From: Lenzites betulinus
Lineage: Eukaryota > Basidiomycota > Agaricomycetes > Polyporales > Polyporaceae
Assembly (NCBI GenBank): GCA_022264855.1
Contig: JABYQU010000022.1
Coordinates: 434,001 to 498,000, forward strand
Length of the DNA stretch: 64,000 nt
Reading direction: 5' to 3'
This document shows, piece after piece, positions 36,881-49,000 of this stretch (its first letter is position 1; each line of letters starts with the position of its first letter). The translations under genes and the position numbers were made by a program. The notes under the pieces were generated by a model. It had not been told where the DNA came from. It ran no database searches and worked only from the letters and a program-made list of their open reading frames with translations.

Positions 36881-38291
36881 CCTTAATCGCCTCGACGCCT
36901 GCCGATCATTCGCCTCATTCGATGCACCTCCGCGTCTCCGCATGTACATCCCATGTCCCTTCTATGCTCTAGCATTCCGCCCCACATCTTGCGCATCCCG
37001 CTTTGCTTGCTTCCCCGGGGCCCCCCTTGCCAGTGGACGCCCTGGGTCATGTCACGACCGCCGCTCACGTCCGCGTATCATTATTTACGCTGTACCCCAA
37101 GGACCCTTGCTGTCGCATACGCTCGTAGTAGATAGTCACCGCATGTAATGTCGTCGTAGTCCGGGGCCGTGTACGATTTCCTTGTGACGGGTGCGAATAG
37201 ATACCCGTGTGAAGTCTTTGTGAAGTGTGCGTTGTGCGTGGCTTCTAGGATATGGAGAAACATATCTCTCCGCAGTAGGTGTTGTACATACCTGTCCACC
37301 AAGCTGTCCACAGCGTTATGCCACACGGTAGGCCTCGGATGTAAAACCAAAACTGGACACGAGTAGGATAGCCCCACATCAGGGTTGCGAGGGATCCAGG
37401 ATGGGGATGAGCTATGTAACCGGACGACATCTTTGCTGGCTTATTGTTTTACAGTGAGGCTCATCGAACAGCCTTATATGTGGCCGGCCAGGAGTAGCAA
37501 CTGTATCCTATCGTACTGTGCATGGCAGATCCTGAAGCATTAGGCTCATGCGACACAATGGGCCCTCGCTGGAATACAAAACCGCCATTTATTACCGCAG
37601 ATCCGTATTCAGTTGATCGCGGTGATATTTGTATATCAGACACGTCGCTTTCCTACGTCGGTCGACACTCGAAGGTTCAGTGCATCATTAAATCTTGATG
37701 CAGGCGATGGGCCACCTAGCGGGGGCTGCGCCGTGGGTGCTTCAGCTCAGACATGGGTCGTTCATGAGGAGAAGACAAAGGACTCTAAGGGACTATACGC
37801 CGCACGAAAGAGCGGCTGGAAACTCAAAGAGCACTCGGACCAAGGATGGGCCCCATCCTTGGTCCGAGTGCTCTTTCGAGTGGGCTGTGGCGCTGCGAGC
37901 CGGGAGCGCAACGACGATGCCCATAAAAGGGCGTGGCGGGACATTGATTGTGACATAAGCAGATCTGATCTGGGCACAAGCGCGCAAAGAGTGGCCGACC
38001 GCGCTCCCAGGCGCAGACTCGAGCTTCCCGACCTCTTCCTCCTCTTCTCCCATCCCCACCGCCGCCCGCCCGCCGCTCTTGACGACGACGGAGAACCCCA
38101 GTGCGACAGGCTCGGCTGCGCATCCGCCCCCGCCCCCCTCCCCCCGCTGACACAGCGTGCAAGACACACCCGGACCAGGATCGGAGACGCGGTCATATCC
38201 ACACCCTCAGCAACCACACGCTCCTCGGGCGCAGTCCGCCCCGCCCACCCCTCCCCGCCGCCCCGCACCCCCCCACGAACCCACACAGACG
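36881..38291. other. Intergenic, no gene recognised
   Basis: 1.4 kb upstream of the RhoGAP gene. It holds a 51-base near-perfect palindrome (37826-37876) and a pyrimidine-rich leader before 38292. A long plus-strand frame covering 37613-38806 is read-through in GC-rich sequence, not a gene. Confidence 0.5.
37826..37876. repeat. Palindrome with 25-bp arms and 1-base spacer
   Basis: The left arm 37826-37850 starts AAAGAGCACTCGG and the right arm 37852-37876 ends CCGAGTGCTCTTT. They are exact reverse complements around one C at 37851. Flanking bases do not extend the pairing. Confidence 0.95.
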
Positions 38292-41199
38292 ATGAGCGAG
38301 CTCGAGGACGGCTTCCAGGCGCACGGCCGTCCGTCCTGGGACACCCAGAACGGCGACGGCGGCTCCGACCTCGGCCACCCCGCCCGCGCGCCCGCCCACT
38401 ACCCGCGCATGCCGCAGACGCACTACGTGACGTCCGCGGAGTCGCTCGACCAGCACTCGCACCAGTCGCACCAGAGCCACCTCTCGCAGAGCGGCGGCGG
38501 CGGCGGCGCGCACCCGTACGGCGACGGGGCGCCGCCGACGCCGACGAAGGCGTCGACGTCGCCGCCGCGCGAGAGCACGGAGAGCGCGCCGCGCTGGCGG
38601 GACAGCGAGACGGTCGGCGCGGGCGGCGGCGGGAGCGAGGTGGGGCATGGGCAGCTGCCGCGCGTGAGCGTGGAGGAGAGCGTGACGAGCGGGGACGGGG
38701 ACTACGCGGCGAGCCCGGCGGTGGTGGCGACGCTGGTCGAGCCGAGCTTCGACGAGAATATCTTGCGGGCGTTGTGCCAGACCGATGTGAGTGGTTTTGT
38801 TTGTAGTTGGGGGTGGGAGGACCGGAGGGTGCTTGGGGCTTGGCGGGTGCTTGGGACTGACGGTTGTTGTGCTGCAGTGCGGGGTGCCGCTCCTTATGGA
38901 CAGGATCAAGCAGAGCATGGTGTCATGTAGGGTGAGTGACCTTTGTTTCGGTGTCCTAGGGCGCGTACGACCTTCACCAGGAAGCGGCAAGTTTCTTGAA
39001 ACGGCGCGCAGGCATCGAAGATGAATATGGCAAGTCGATGCAGAAGCTCGCCCGGCAGGCGGCCAACGAGTATGCGACTAGCGAGGCCAAAGCAGGGTGA
39101 GCACCAGCCAAGCATTATGTTCGAAATGTTGAGTTCGAACCGTGCTCCGGTTTAGATCCTATGTGAACGCGTGGCAGTCGTCCATGCGCACGCATGAGGT
39201 CATGGCCGACAACAGAATCAAGTTTGCGCTGCGTTTGAACGAGATGAGCGAGGAGCTGTCGAATCTTGCGAAAGAAGTGGACAAGAATCGGAAGGCGGTG
39301 AGTTGCAATGCTCAGCTGCTGCGCGTTACGTCTGACCCAACGTGCCCACGATATAGACTAAGGATCTAGCCACCCGCTACGAACGCTCCCTGCAAGAATC
39401 AGAATCAACCACCGAGAAAGCGAAGACGCGCTTCGATATGACTGCAGAAGAATTGGAGCGGTTGCTTTTGCAAAAAGAGGGCGAGTCTTTGAAAGACAAC
39501 GCGATGCAAGGGAGATCGCCAGTGAACGGGAAGCGGGTAATTGGGAAGGCAGTCGCGAAGGGTGGCATGCTGTTGAAGGGCAAGAACCCTCAAAATGTAG
39601 GTGCAGCATTACCGAGATATCTGAATGAATGACTAACAAAGGACACAGCTACAACGCCAAGAAGATGATATCCGAGCTCGGATGTCAACTGCATCGGATG
39701 CATACCGCAAGGCTGTCACAGAGACCCAGACGATCCGGCAAGAGTACTTCAACTTCCAGTTACCCCGGATTCTACGAGTACGTCCAACGACCAACGTACG
39801 CCTGCGTTAGCTCATCATTGACTAATACCCTGGAAATTAGGCGTTCAAGGAGTGCGTCGACGAAATTGACTTGGGAACCCAATACCACCTCGCCCGTTAT
39901 GCATTCCTATGTGAGAGCATCGTGCACAGCGATGCGACCATTGTGTCACCGCCCGACGAGAACTGTACGTAACCCTCCTCGATGCGCTACCCTGCGCTCA
40001 CCCTGATCTGCTACAGCTCCCGGGCTGAAAGCGACCATGGAGTCGATCGATAATCGGACAGACTTCAAGACGTACATGCAAGCGTACATATATGCGCATG
40101 GAGGCACGGCTCGTGGCCCGCGACGAACTGGTCCCGCTGACGAAGGCTTCGTGCGTATCTATCCTTGTCATATCCTCGGGGCGCCGGCTAAGTACCAGAA
40201 TAGCTCCCGCCCATGCCCGCTCTGCACCACCACCCCGGAAGCTCACCGAGCCCGTCGAACGTGCCGCTCTCCGATAAGGGCAGGCCAACGTTCGGCGTCA
40301 ACCTTGCGGAGCAGATGGCGCGCGACGATGTCGACATCCCGCTCATCGTCGTGAAGTGCTGCGAGGCTATCGAGAAGTACGGGCTCACCACGCAGGGCAT
40401 ATACCGCGTAGGCGGCACGCACAGCAAGGTGATGAAGCTGAAAGAGCGGCTTGATCGAGGTGCGTTTGTCACCATGGCTTCCCCCACATGTGTTCGTGCG
40501 GAATTGGTCGCTGACTACGCCGCGGCCCCGACAGACCTGGACGGCGTGAACCTCGACGCGGACGAGTGGTCGTCTGACATCAGCAACGTGACGAGCGTGC
40601 TCAAGCTCTGGCTGCGCGAGCTCCCGGACCCGCTGTTCACCTCGCAGCAGCACTCGGACTTCCTCGAGGCGGCACGTACGTGATTTCCCCGATTGGCTGC
40701 CGCCGCCGCGTCCCTAACGCACCGCACAGGGAACGAGAACGAGCGTGCCAGGCACATCCGGCTGCACGAGCGCGTCAACGCGCTGCCTGACCCGAACTAT
40801 TCCACGCTCAAGTACCTCATGGGCCACCTGCACAGGTGCGTTTTATGGCCGTTGATCCGTGGACTGCGTCCTGTGTCCAAGGCGCGAGGCGTGATGCTGA
40901 CGGCGCCCCCCTTTCTCCGCGCGGCGATGCAGAGTCGCGCAGCACGAGGCGCAGAACGCGATGTCGGTGCAGAACATCGCGATCGTGTTCGGCCCGACGC
41001 TCTTCGGGCAGGGCCAGCCAGGGGTGAACGGCCAGATGAACGGCATGGCCGACGCGTCGCTCCAGAACAAGGTACGCGGGCTGCTGCACGCTCTTGGGTG
41101 GAGGACTGAGACTGATTGGTGCGCGTTTGCTTGCAGGCCGTCGAGACCATCCTCGAGCACTACACCGACATCTTCGTCGACGACGGCGAGGAGACGTAG
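38292..41199 (+). CDS. F-BAR and RhoGAP protein, RGD1-like
   Basis: Family members bind membranes with the F-BAR domain and switch off Rho3/Rho4-type GTPases in polarised growth. The ATG at 38292 starts a long Ser/His/Gly-rich disordered head (about 160 residues). The F-BAR domain follows over several exons: GAYDLHQEAASFLKRRAGIEDEYGKSM, SMRTHEVMADNRIKFALRL, TTEKAKTRFDMTAEELERLL, QEYFNFQLPRIL. A linker leads to the RhoGAP domain: FGVNLAEQMARDD, IPLIVVKCCEAIEKYGL, the Arg finger in GIYRVGG, VLKLWLRELPDPLFTS, NVQ/NIAIVFGPTLFG with the conserved Asn. It ends HYTDIFVDDGEET. The order matches fungal Rgd1, and the Arg finger and Asn are present. Some small introns, especially around 40130-40260, are unresolved. 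Confidence 0.88.
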
Positions 41200-42677
41200 G
41201 GTATCCTACTCTACGTTATTCCCCCGAGTCTCCAGTATGCGCCTCTCTCGTGTCTTGTGTCTTGCAATCCGTCTACGTGTATACCCTCATACTCGCATGT
41301 ATCCTCTATAGCCTATCCCTATGTCCCTCTCTCCCCGCCCGCTTAAGATTATTCCTCCTCTCGCCCGTTGCCATCCCCGCGCCCGTCCTCGCTCTCGCCC
41401 CCGCTCCGCCTGTTACCAGCTACCAGCTACCAGTTACCCCACGTTAATATCCGTATATCCCTTCCTCCCTCCCCCGCGCCCCCCGCGTTTCGTTTTTGTG
41501 CCAGGCGCCACGGACATCGGAGCTGGCTCCGCGCCGGCAGACGACGGACCGTTCGTACGCAGTTAGTCGGCGGTTGTATGTATGTGGATCCCGCAGCGTG
41601 TAGTCACACCGTCCCAGTCTACTATCTTATTCGAATGCGTTCTCCCCGGGCTTCCTTCTGCGTTTCTGTGCCTTTCTTTGTCGCTTTCCCTCCCTGCACC
41701 CTGACGCGCGTGCAGGAACTCGAATCGGCGAATTCGCCGGGCATATATGATGCAAAATCAGCACGCGGCGGGCGGGGCACGTCGTCCACGGGGCCAAGGC
41801 ACCGGAGGTAGTCGCGCTGCGCCGCGCACCCGGGGCGCATGTGCGTGGGTGCGTGTGTGCGCGGGGGATCGCTGGGTGCCCGACGGGTGGGACAAACAGA
41901 TACCCACAGAGGACGCCAATATGCTTCATGCTGGGGCCTGGGATCGGAGTGACCGGCGACCCATGGGCGCGGGGCCTGAGTTTTTAGACATGGAATTGGG
42001 AGACATGGTGTTCGTATTGGGACGGCTTGCCACAGTGGGGGTGGGGTGGAAGCTTAACTCGCCTTGAAGCCTTCAGTACTAGTCCTAAGTGCCCACACCC
42101 GCGCCACTAGTGACCATGGATCCAAAGCCAGGGGATCGGCGTGTGTCCCCACACCACCTCGAGAAACCTCGGAGGGCGACGGGCGAAAGAGCAGCGTGAT
42201 ATCGATAAATACAGCGCGCGTGCGCGTGTGCGTGCGAGGGTACGGATACAGGCGTGCGGACGACGACAGATTATGTTCCTACGGCAGATCGCTGCCGGTG
42301 CTTGCGGGTGGTTGAGCCTGTGTCGCAGTGCGCGGCCGTGAGACGGGGACTTGGACTCGGACTCGGAGAGGTTGGACGCGGGGTCGGGGGGATGCAGGAT
42401 GACGCACCTCCGAATCGCGAGGCGACCCTATGTGGGCCGCTGCGCTACAGTGTCTTGGTCACTGTGCACTCGCCCCGCGCCCCCCTCTCGCTCCCGTTCT
42501 CGCGGTGCCCACGCCCCTGATCCCATTCCCACTCCCACTCCCACTAACATCCCTGCCGCATCCAGCGCGCCGATCCCTCCCCCGCGCTTGGCCCGACCGC
42601 AGGTGCGCGCACCCGTCCGCGTTCTGCACACCCACCCAGTCGCGTCAGCGCACGCCCGCACGCCCAACCACAGCAGC
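41200..42677. other. Intergenic, no gene recognised
   Basis: 1.48 kb between the RhoGAP stop and the F-box stop (convergent). It has C-rich runs and a small tandem of TACCAGC at about 41413-41433. No RNA gene or exon set was found. Confidence 0.5.
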
Positions 42678-43902
42678 CTAATACCGCGTCCACACCGCCG
42701 CGCCCGCGTCGTCCGCGACCCACACGTCCGCGCCGGGCTCGCGGCGCCACTCGGTGCGCGAGGGGAAGACGACGGCGCGCAGCGCGGGGCACGCGCGTGC
42801 CCACGTCGTGCAGAGCGCGCGTTCTTCGAGTGCGTTCCCGCGCGCGATGCCGTCGACGGACGTCGGCGAGAGGTCGAGCGTGTGCAGCGCGAGGAACGCG
42901 CCGAGCACGGGGGAGAGGCCGGCGAGGAGGCTCTGGGGAGCGCGAGGGTGGGTCAGCGGGCGTGCGAGGGAAATGGACGAGAAACGGAAGAGGGCGGGCA
43001 GGGGGACTCACGATGCCGGAGAGCGCAAAGTGAAGTGTGTGTCGGAGCGCGAGCTTGACTTTGAGGACCTCGACCGCGCACAGATGTCGGGAGATGTCGC
43101 GGAGCAGGATCGGCGTGACGCTCATCATGCTGAGGTCGAGGAAGCGGATGGGCGCGCTCGCCTGCGCGATGCGCTGCAGATCGCGCTCCGTGATGAACTC
43201 GTGCCCCACGAGCCCGAGCAGCTGCACGGGGCGCCCCGGGAGCACCGACGCGGCGGCGACCGCGCTCCCGCGGAACGTCGCGAGCAGCGGCAGTGCTTCG
43301 CTGGGCAGCGCGAGCGCCTCGTAGCAGTCCGGCAGGCGCAGCTGCTCGATGCTCGGCGTGGCCGCGAGGAACCACGCGATGGGCGCGGGGGGCGCGGGCC
43401 CCGCGGCGCTCGCGTAGAGCTTGGGGGACATGCTCCCACGACCGACGCCGCTGAGGGCGAAGACGCGGAGGGCGGGGAACGCGCAGCCGCCGAGAACGAT
43501 GCGGGCGTCGAGCGTGCCGCCCGCGAGGCCGAGCGCGAGGTCGAGCTGCTCGAGGTGGGCGAGCGTGCGCAGGGCCCGGTGGAGCGCGTCGAGGACGGGG
43601 CCCGCGGCTGCGACGTAGTCGTCGCGGGGCCCGGGGTCGGTCTGCCAGCGTATTGCGAGGCGGCGGACGACGGCAGCGAGGTGGGGGCGCGCGAGGAGGG
43701 TGTGCGCGAGCGTTGCGGTGTGTCGCGGGGCGGGCGCGGCGCGCGGGAGGGACTCGACGATGGTGATGGAGGTGTAGAGGATGTGTTCGGCGACGAGACG
43801 GAAGCGTTGGGAGGCGCGGAGGACGACGGCGAGGCCGGCGGGGGTGAGGTTGTCGAAGATGGCGTGGAGGGTCTCGTTGGGGAGCTGGGCGACGGAGGCC
43901 AT
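42678..43902 (-). CDS. F-box/leucine-rich-repeat-type protein
   Basis: Probable substrate adaptor of an SCF ubiquitin ligase. The ATG at 43902 begins directly with an F-box: MASVAQLPNETLHAIFDNLTPAGLAVVLRASQRFRLVAEHIL (Leu-Pro-x-Glu core, quoted here by its position 43777-43902). A series of Leu-rich segments follows, of LRR type but irregular: LEQLDLALGLAGG, FPALRVFALSGV, IEQLRLPDCYEAL, IRFLDLSMMSVT, VEVLKVKLALRH. A single intron of about 75-80 bases (GTGAGT...CCCAG) joins ISLLAGLSPVLGAFLALHTLDLS to the last LRR and a C-terminus ending WTRY. The gene is very GC-rich, so long false frames run through it on other frames. Two-exon structure and F-box position are typical of Agaricomycete F-box proteins, which often form large variable families. 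Confidence 0.82.
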
Positions 43903-43918
43903 GGCGGCGGGGTCGTGG

Positions 43919-44240
43919 GTGGTCTCGTCGAGCGGGGGGTGGTCGCGTCGAGTGGTGGGTTGTCTCGTCCAGTGGTGGACGGTCCGTTCGAGTGGTGGGG
44001 GGTCTCGTCCAATGACTGGTGGTCTCGCGGTAAGTGGTCGCGTCGAGCGGGGGTGGTGTCGTCGAGTGGGGGGTGGGCGCGTCCAGTGGTGGGCGGTCTC
44101 GCGGTGAGTGGTGTCGTCGAGCGGTGGATGATCGCGTCGAGTGGTAGGTAGTCTTGTCGAGCGGTGGGTAGTGTCGTCGAGCGTAGTGTCGTTGAGCGGG
44201 GGGCTATGAGCGTGGTATCGTCGAGCGGGGGGCTATGAGG
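43919..44240. repeat. 20-bp degenerate minisatellite upstream of the F-box gene
   Basis: About 14-16 units with consensus GTGGTCTCGTCGAGTGGTGG. The first four are exactly 20 bases apart (43919, 43939, 43959, 43979). Later ones are diverged or truncated (for example CGGTCTCGCGGTGA units). It begins 17 bases upstream of the F-box ATG, so it occupies the 5' leader or promoter. Confidence 0.85.
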
Positions 44241-45600
44241 GAGCAGGCGTGGGTCGGGGGAGCGGAGGGAGGAGCTGGGAGGGGAGAGTAGGAAGGAACT
44301 CAGGAAGGCCGAGTCTAAAGCGGGCGCGGGGCGAAAGGGGCGACACTCACGAGTCGCGCGGATCGGCTCACGCTGAGACTCGCGCAGATTCTCGTCCGCC
44401 CGGGGCCGCGCGCAGGAGACGGGCGGTCGCAAGCACGCGTTGCGTTGTGCAGGCTCACGCGGTGCGAGTTGTCGCTCACGCGGCGCAAGTTGTTGGGCTG
44501 GCTGGGGTGGCAACGGCGGGTGCGTCCAAGGGCAGTCAATGGCGAGCGGAGAAAAACCGGGTGAGGGCGGGGGGGATTCCCAAGGGCCAGAGAAGTATAT
44601 AACGGAGTGGCGGCGCAGGCGAGGCGTTGAATCGCAGAGGAATCACCGTCGCCGTCTAATCGCGCGCGCTGTGCAACACGCCCTCCTCGCGCACACCCAC
44701 AGCCGTGGGCCCGACAGATAAGCTGGTGACAACACTGCCAACGCCGGACATAGCAGCACGCAAGCGGGGATGCTGGCAGAGCGAAAGAGAGCTGGCTTCG
44801 CATCATCCTCTGTGCGCGTCTGGATGCACACTATCACGCGGAGGAGATATAAAGTTACTTTAGGCGCTCACTTTCTCTCACTTTACTCGCTTTTCGCCGG
44901 TTCTACGCAAGGGTCCTACTTCCTGTTCACTTTGGAATCACTGGGACGGGTGCCAGGGTGGGACAGTATACTTAGGCCTCGGACCCTTTCTCCCCGTACT
45001 CGCCGCGCCCACTCGCCTGTTGAATGCTCCTCGCTGTATACCCACCCATGGCGCATGGGCACCCCGCCATCGGGATGAACATTCACGCACGTTCTTGCTC
45101 CTCGCTGTATTTGTACCGCCTTACTCAAAACAGTTCCGGCACATACTGTGTGCGCCCAAACAATCATGCACCTGATGCCCTGCTACAAGATCGTCGATGA
45201 ACCATCTGTAGCTTCGGCTTCACACTCTTCGGTGAGTTCCATTGTCACCGCGTTCATCATCGTTAACCGGAGGTGTATGTCGGTGGAACGGGGGTTTAAT
45301 TGGGTAGTATGGATGGAAGAGATGCCGATGGTGAGAGCACCGGAGTATTGCTGCTCGTCGCCGACAGTGTGACGTGACAGGGACCAGCGCTCTGGGAGTC
45401 AATGATTTACAAGTGCTGCCTACAGCTAAGTTACAGGGCTTAGCAGCCCTTGATCGCTCCAAATATAATTTCTATGCTATACTTGAGTGGGTATGTAAAC
45501 ATTCGACTGAGCAATAGAGTGTGTGTAGCCTAGTGTCGCGCTATACAATTCGACGTGACACCAATCTCTAGGTGGGAGTCAGTGACGGACTACTAATGAG
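44241..45600. other. Region between the minisatellite and the transposon, no confirmed gene
   Basis: About 1.36 kb. A TATAAAG stretch at about 44849-44855 has no convincing gene after it. A minus-strand frame of about 70 codons ending in the TAG at 45183-45185 reads without stops behind a possible acceptor, but no other exon was found. Confidence 0.35.
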
Positions 45601-45644
45601 GTAAGTGACTGTGCAAGCGCCGAAAGTAACGGTCTTGCGGGAAC

Positions 45645-45793
45645 TCACTTGGCTCGACTTTGCTTGCGTGCCCTCACTTGAGCTTGCGGTGTCTCACTTT
45701 AACTCACGTTGGCTTACGGTGCCTAGCTTTCACTCACTTGGCCTTACTGGGGTTCACTTTGCTTAACTCGTGCTCCCGGTCACGCACTCACTT
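45645..45793. repeat. Left subterminal TCACTT array
   Basis: Six TCACTT copies in 149 bases, all on the plus strand, mixed with related TTGGCTTAC and TTTGCTTAAC words. A random 6-mer on one strand would be expected about 0.04 times here. Confidence 0.85.
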
Positions 45794-46063
45794 GGGCTAC
45801 CTACGAAGTCGTGCTCGACACGCGTGACCGTTGATTCACTCAATGACGCTCTTCGAGCCCCAGGCTTCTGTTCGAATGTAGTATATGTAGGAGTGCTAGA
45901 AACATTAATCATATCTCGCTTTGGTGCGTCTGTCCTCGTCTATGGCCTTCGATATGGCAGCCTGTCCTGTCGACCTCGTTCGTTTACTTCTCCTCAACTC
46001 CACAACGGTAGGCTCTTTGTCTTCGGCCTCAAGATCGACCAATCTGGAGCTGGTCTCGCTCTA

Positions 46064-49000
46064 TTACATCACAATGAGTGACCTACATATATTTGATACA
46101 AAGGTGAGGCTTACTTTGAGTACCTTCTGGCGCGGCTTGGGCTTAGGCTTCGGTCTCGGTTTTGGTTTCTGAGGTACGTCTGTGTGGTCGCTCGGCCCGT
46201 TAAGCGTCATCCCGGCGGTGAGTCCCCTGTCTTGAGAGATTGGCCATAGATAAGGACTGTCGTCGGCGTTGGTGATCGTCGCAATGAAACCGTCAAAAGT
46301 GAGTGGTGTGTCAGAGAGACGAAGGCGTTCAGGGTGTAGCATGGTGGACGAGGTAAGGGCGGGGTCCTTGGTATCGTACGCCCCTTCGCATGCAGCGGCA
46401 GCTTGTTCGGCATGTGATAGATGGCGTATGACAGTTGCCCCAGAGCCTAAACTCCGCCTAGGGGACATTATGATACTAAACAGTGTAAGGTCATCGTGTG
46501 GAGGGCGTCCAAGGTACGTCCGCATGATCACGAGGTCAAAGAGGGTTGCTGCAATCCCTAAGACCAGCGCATCTGTAGGGAGCTCTAGAATTGAAGTACG
46601 CGTCCTGAGCAGTATGCGTAGCCTGACCAGATGGTCAGTGACGAGCGAGCTGTCGCCCGGCAGGATATTAAGCCTGTGTCGGGTTGCGAAATGGGTAATC
46701 GATGCTGGGTTGTCGGTCGACTTTCCATCCATGAAGGACAGGAAATCTTCGACGACAGGATGTGTCTGCTTGCCTAGGAGTATCTCCATTACCGTAGGGA
46801 AGGCATCTTGTAACGCTAGAGAGAGCTCCGGGACTTCGAAGCTGGAGGAATCGGCAGCATCTTCGCACAGCCTTCTTGGCCATTGAATGTCGCCTATCTA
46901 TGTGACAAGACAGTCAGGATTAATAGACTGGCTTGAAAATTGATACCTGAGCTTACTGAGATCATATGTGACGCACTACGCTGCTGTAAGATTGCTTCGG
47001 CGACCTCGCGGAGTGTCCTCTTGAACTGCGGAGCGGCAGGAGACTCGCCAGTGCGATAGATGTTACCGTCATGCCATTGCAACTGTACAGTGGATCCAAA
47101 TCTTGCCAGAGGAACGTCAAGGAGACGAGCAGGAGAATAATGGTCGGCTTGGCTACTTGATGCAGGTGTTGTTCGGAATAAAGCATACTGTTGGTGCCTA
47201 TTGATCAAAGGGTTCTTAACATGCAATCCGACGCAAAATTAAAGGTTGAACGTTGACTTACAACCATATCCGCCGACGGTCATGGATGCTCTGCAGGTCT
47301 AGTATATCGAGACCTTGGCATAGTGGGCAGACCCATGTACTCTGCGGAGAGTCGTAGTCTTTGGGGAGCACATACTCGCTTGAAAGCAGGACTTGAATAC
47401 ATGGCACATGCGACCAGCGTTGACAGAGATCGCAGGAGACCATATCCCCCTCGTCGACTTGCTCACCGCATCCTCCAATACAGTCAACGATGTCTGGCAG
47501 ATTACTCTGTGGGCTAGTGCGTTGGAGAGGGCTCAGAGAAGGGCTGACATGATGTAGATGAGACTCCACATCACTTGTTGACGACTCGTAAAACACTAGC
47601 GGTGCCAGTGGTGAAGGGCTTTCTGGGCGGCCGGTGACGTGGAGATTGGGAACGGATGAGGGTTGCGGTGGGCTGTCCAGGCCAGACAGATCCATTACGT
47701 CGGATTTGCTGTGATGCTTTGAGTCATAATCCCATTTCGCTATGCGAGCAAAGTCCTCTTCAATCAGCTTGAGTGATCGCTGAGATATCTAAAGACATGA
47801 TGTTTCGACTGTCAGCCTGGTCTCCGTGTCCATATGATTTAAATTGTGAGCATATAGGGTGCACTTACCGACTTCTCTGTTCGTCTTGTATAGATATACA
47901 TGACTACGTCATGCCGTGGACGCGTGCAGGCATCACAGTCTCCAATGTCGACAAGTTTACCTCTATGCCTAGCACAGTCATAGGCAAATGTGCGGCCGTG
48001 AATTACGTACTCTCCTGTGAAGTGTCCTGGTTTGTGCAATATCCGGCCAACGAGCGAATATTCTATGCAGTTAGTATCACCTGGTAGCCCCATGGAAGAC
48101 ACAACATTGTGCTGCGGCAGTGAAGGGATGTACAACGACTGAGGGAACACGACGGGGGGTGGGTTCCTGGCGTGGTATGCAGTAGGAGTGTCGCCTATTG
48201 TTTCGGGAAGGATATGGAGGAGACGCGGCCATGAGGTTTGCATGGCGCTGATCCTACAAATGGAGACGCAACCGTCCTGAGGACAGGCAGGCCCGATAAG
48301 CTCGTGGATTGGATCGCTTCCATGGTGTCGATTGCCCATAGGACGACAAGGGATGAAGTGGGCAAAGTACCCCTGGAGTGAGAGAGCCTGTGATCCGATT
48401 ATCATCAGCAACATACTACGACTCGCCATGAGCAGTAAATAAACATACCTCAGGCTCGGGAGTCAGCATTACGGAGCTTGTTCCACTACTACCATATAAG
48501 CTGGCAAGTCGTATATCCTTGGCACGCAATGAGTAGATCACAGGAAGCGGGATACAGTCCTCGGTACGATATCCACAGTCAGGGCATGTCCATTCGGCGT
48601 AGTGGTGTATCGCAAACGTCTGGCGAGTTTCAGGACTATTGATAGCGGCAGTCTGACCGAGGCGGTAGAAGCAGTTAGATTGGAGATACTCAAATTCTAA
48701 CAGTGATAAGTACTTACCTGTACGGCACGTTCAATCCACGTATATGCACATCCATGCGAGTCCTCCCGTTCCACAAGCTGCCAGGTGCGAAAAACTGCAT
48801 GTTTAATGACACGCTGGCAAAGTTCCATCGCGCGTCGCCCGTCAAGCACATCAGAGCCATGTTGAGCCCATTTTAGACGGGCCTCGAAGTGGTAGAAGAT
48901 TGAAGCGAGCACAGAGTCGATCGGGAGAATAGAGTGTTGTAGTTTGTAACGCTCATCGGGTGACCAAAGAGTGTATGCACGGAACCAGGCCTCCAGGGGA

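Noticed and set aside
37613..38806. 397-codon plus-strand frame
   Set aside because: It runs through a palindrome and pyrimidine-rich leader and overlaps the RhoGAP first exon in another frame. No motif.
42754..44513. Frames of over 460 codons on both strands over the F-box gene and minisatellite
   Set aside because: The sequence is extremely GC-rich, so stops are rare in all frames. The F-box frame has a recognisable domain and splice, the others only low-complexity Arg/Ser/Pro text.
45183..45400. Minus-strand exon of about 70 codons
   Set aside because: It reads cleanly behind a possible acceptor but has no start, no partner exon and no family motif. Kept only as a note.
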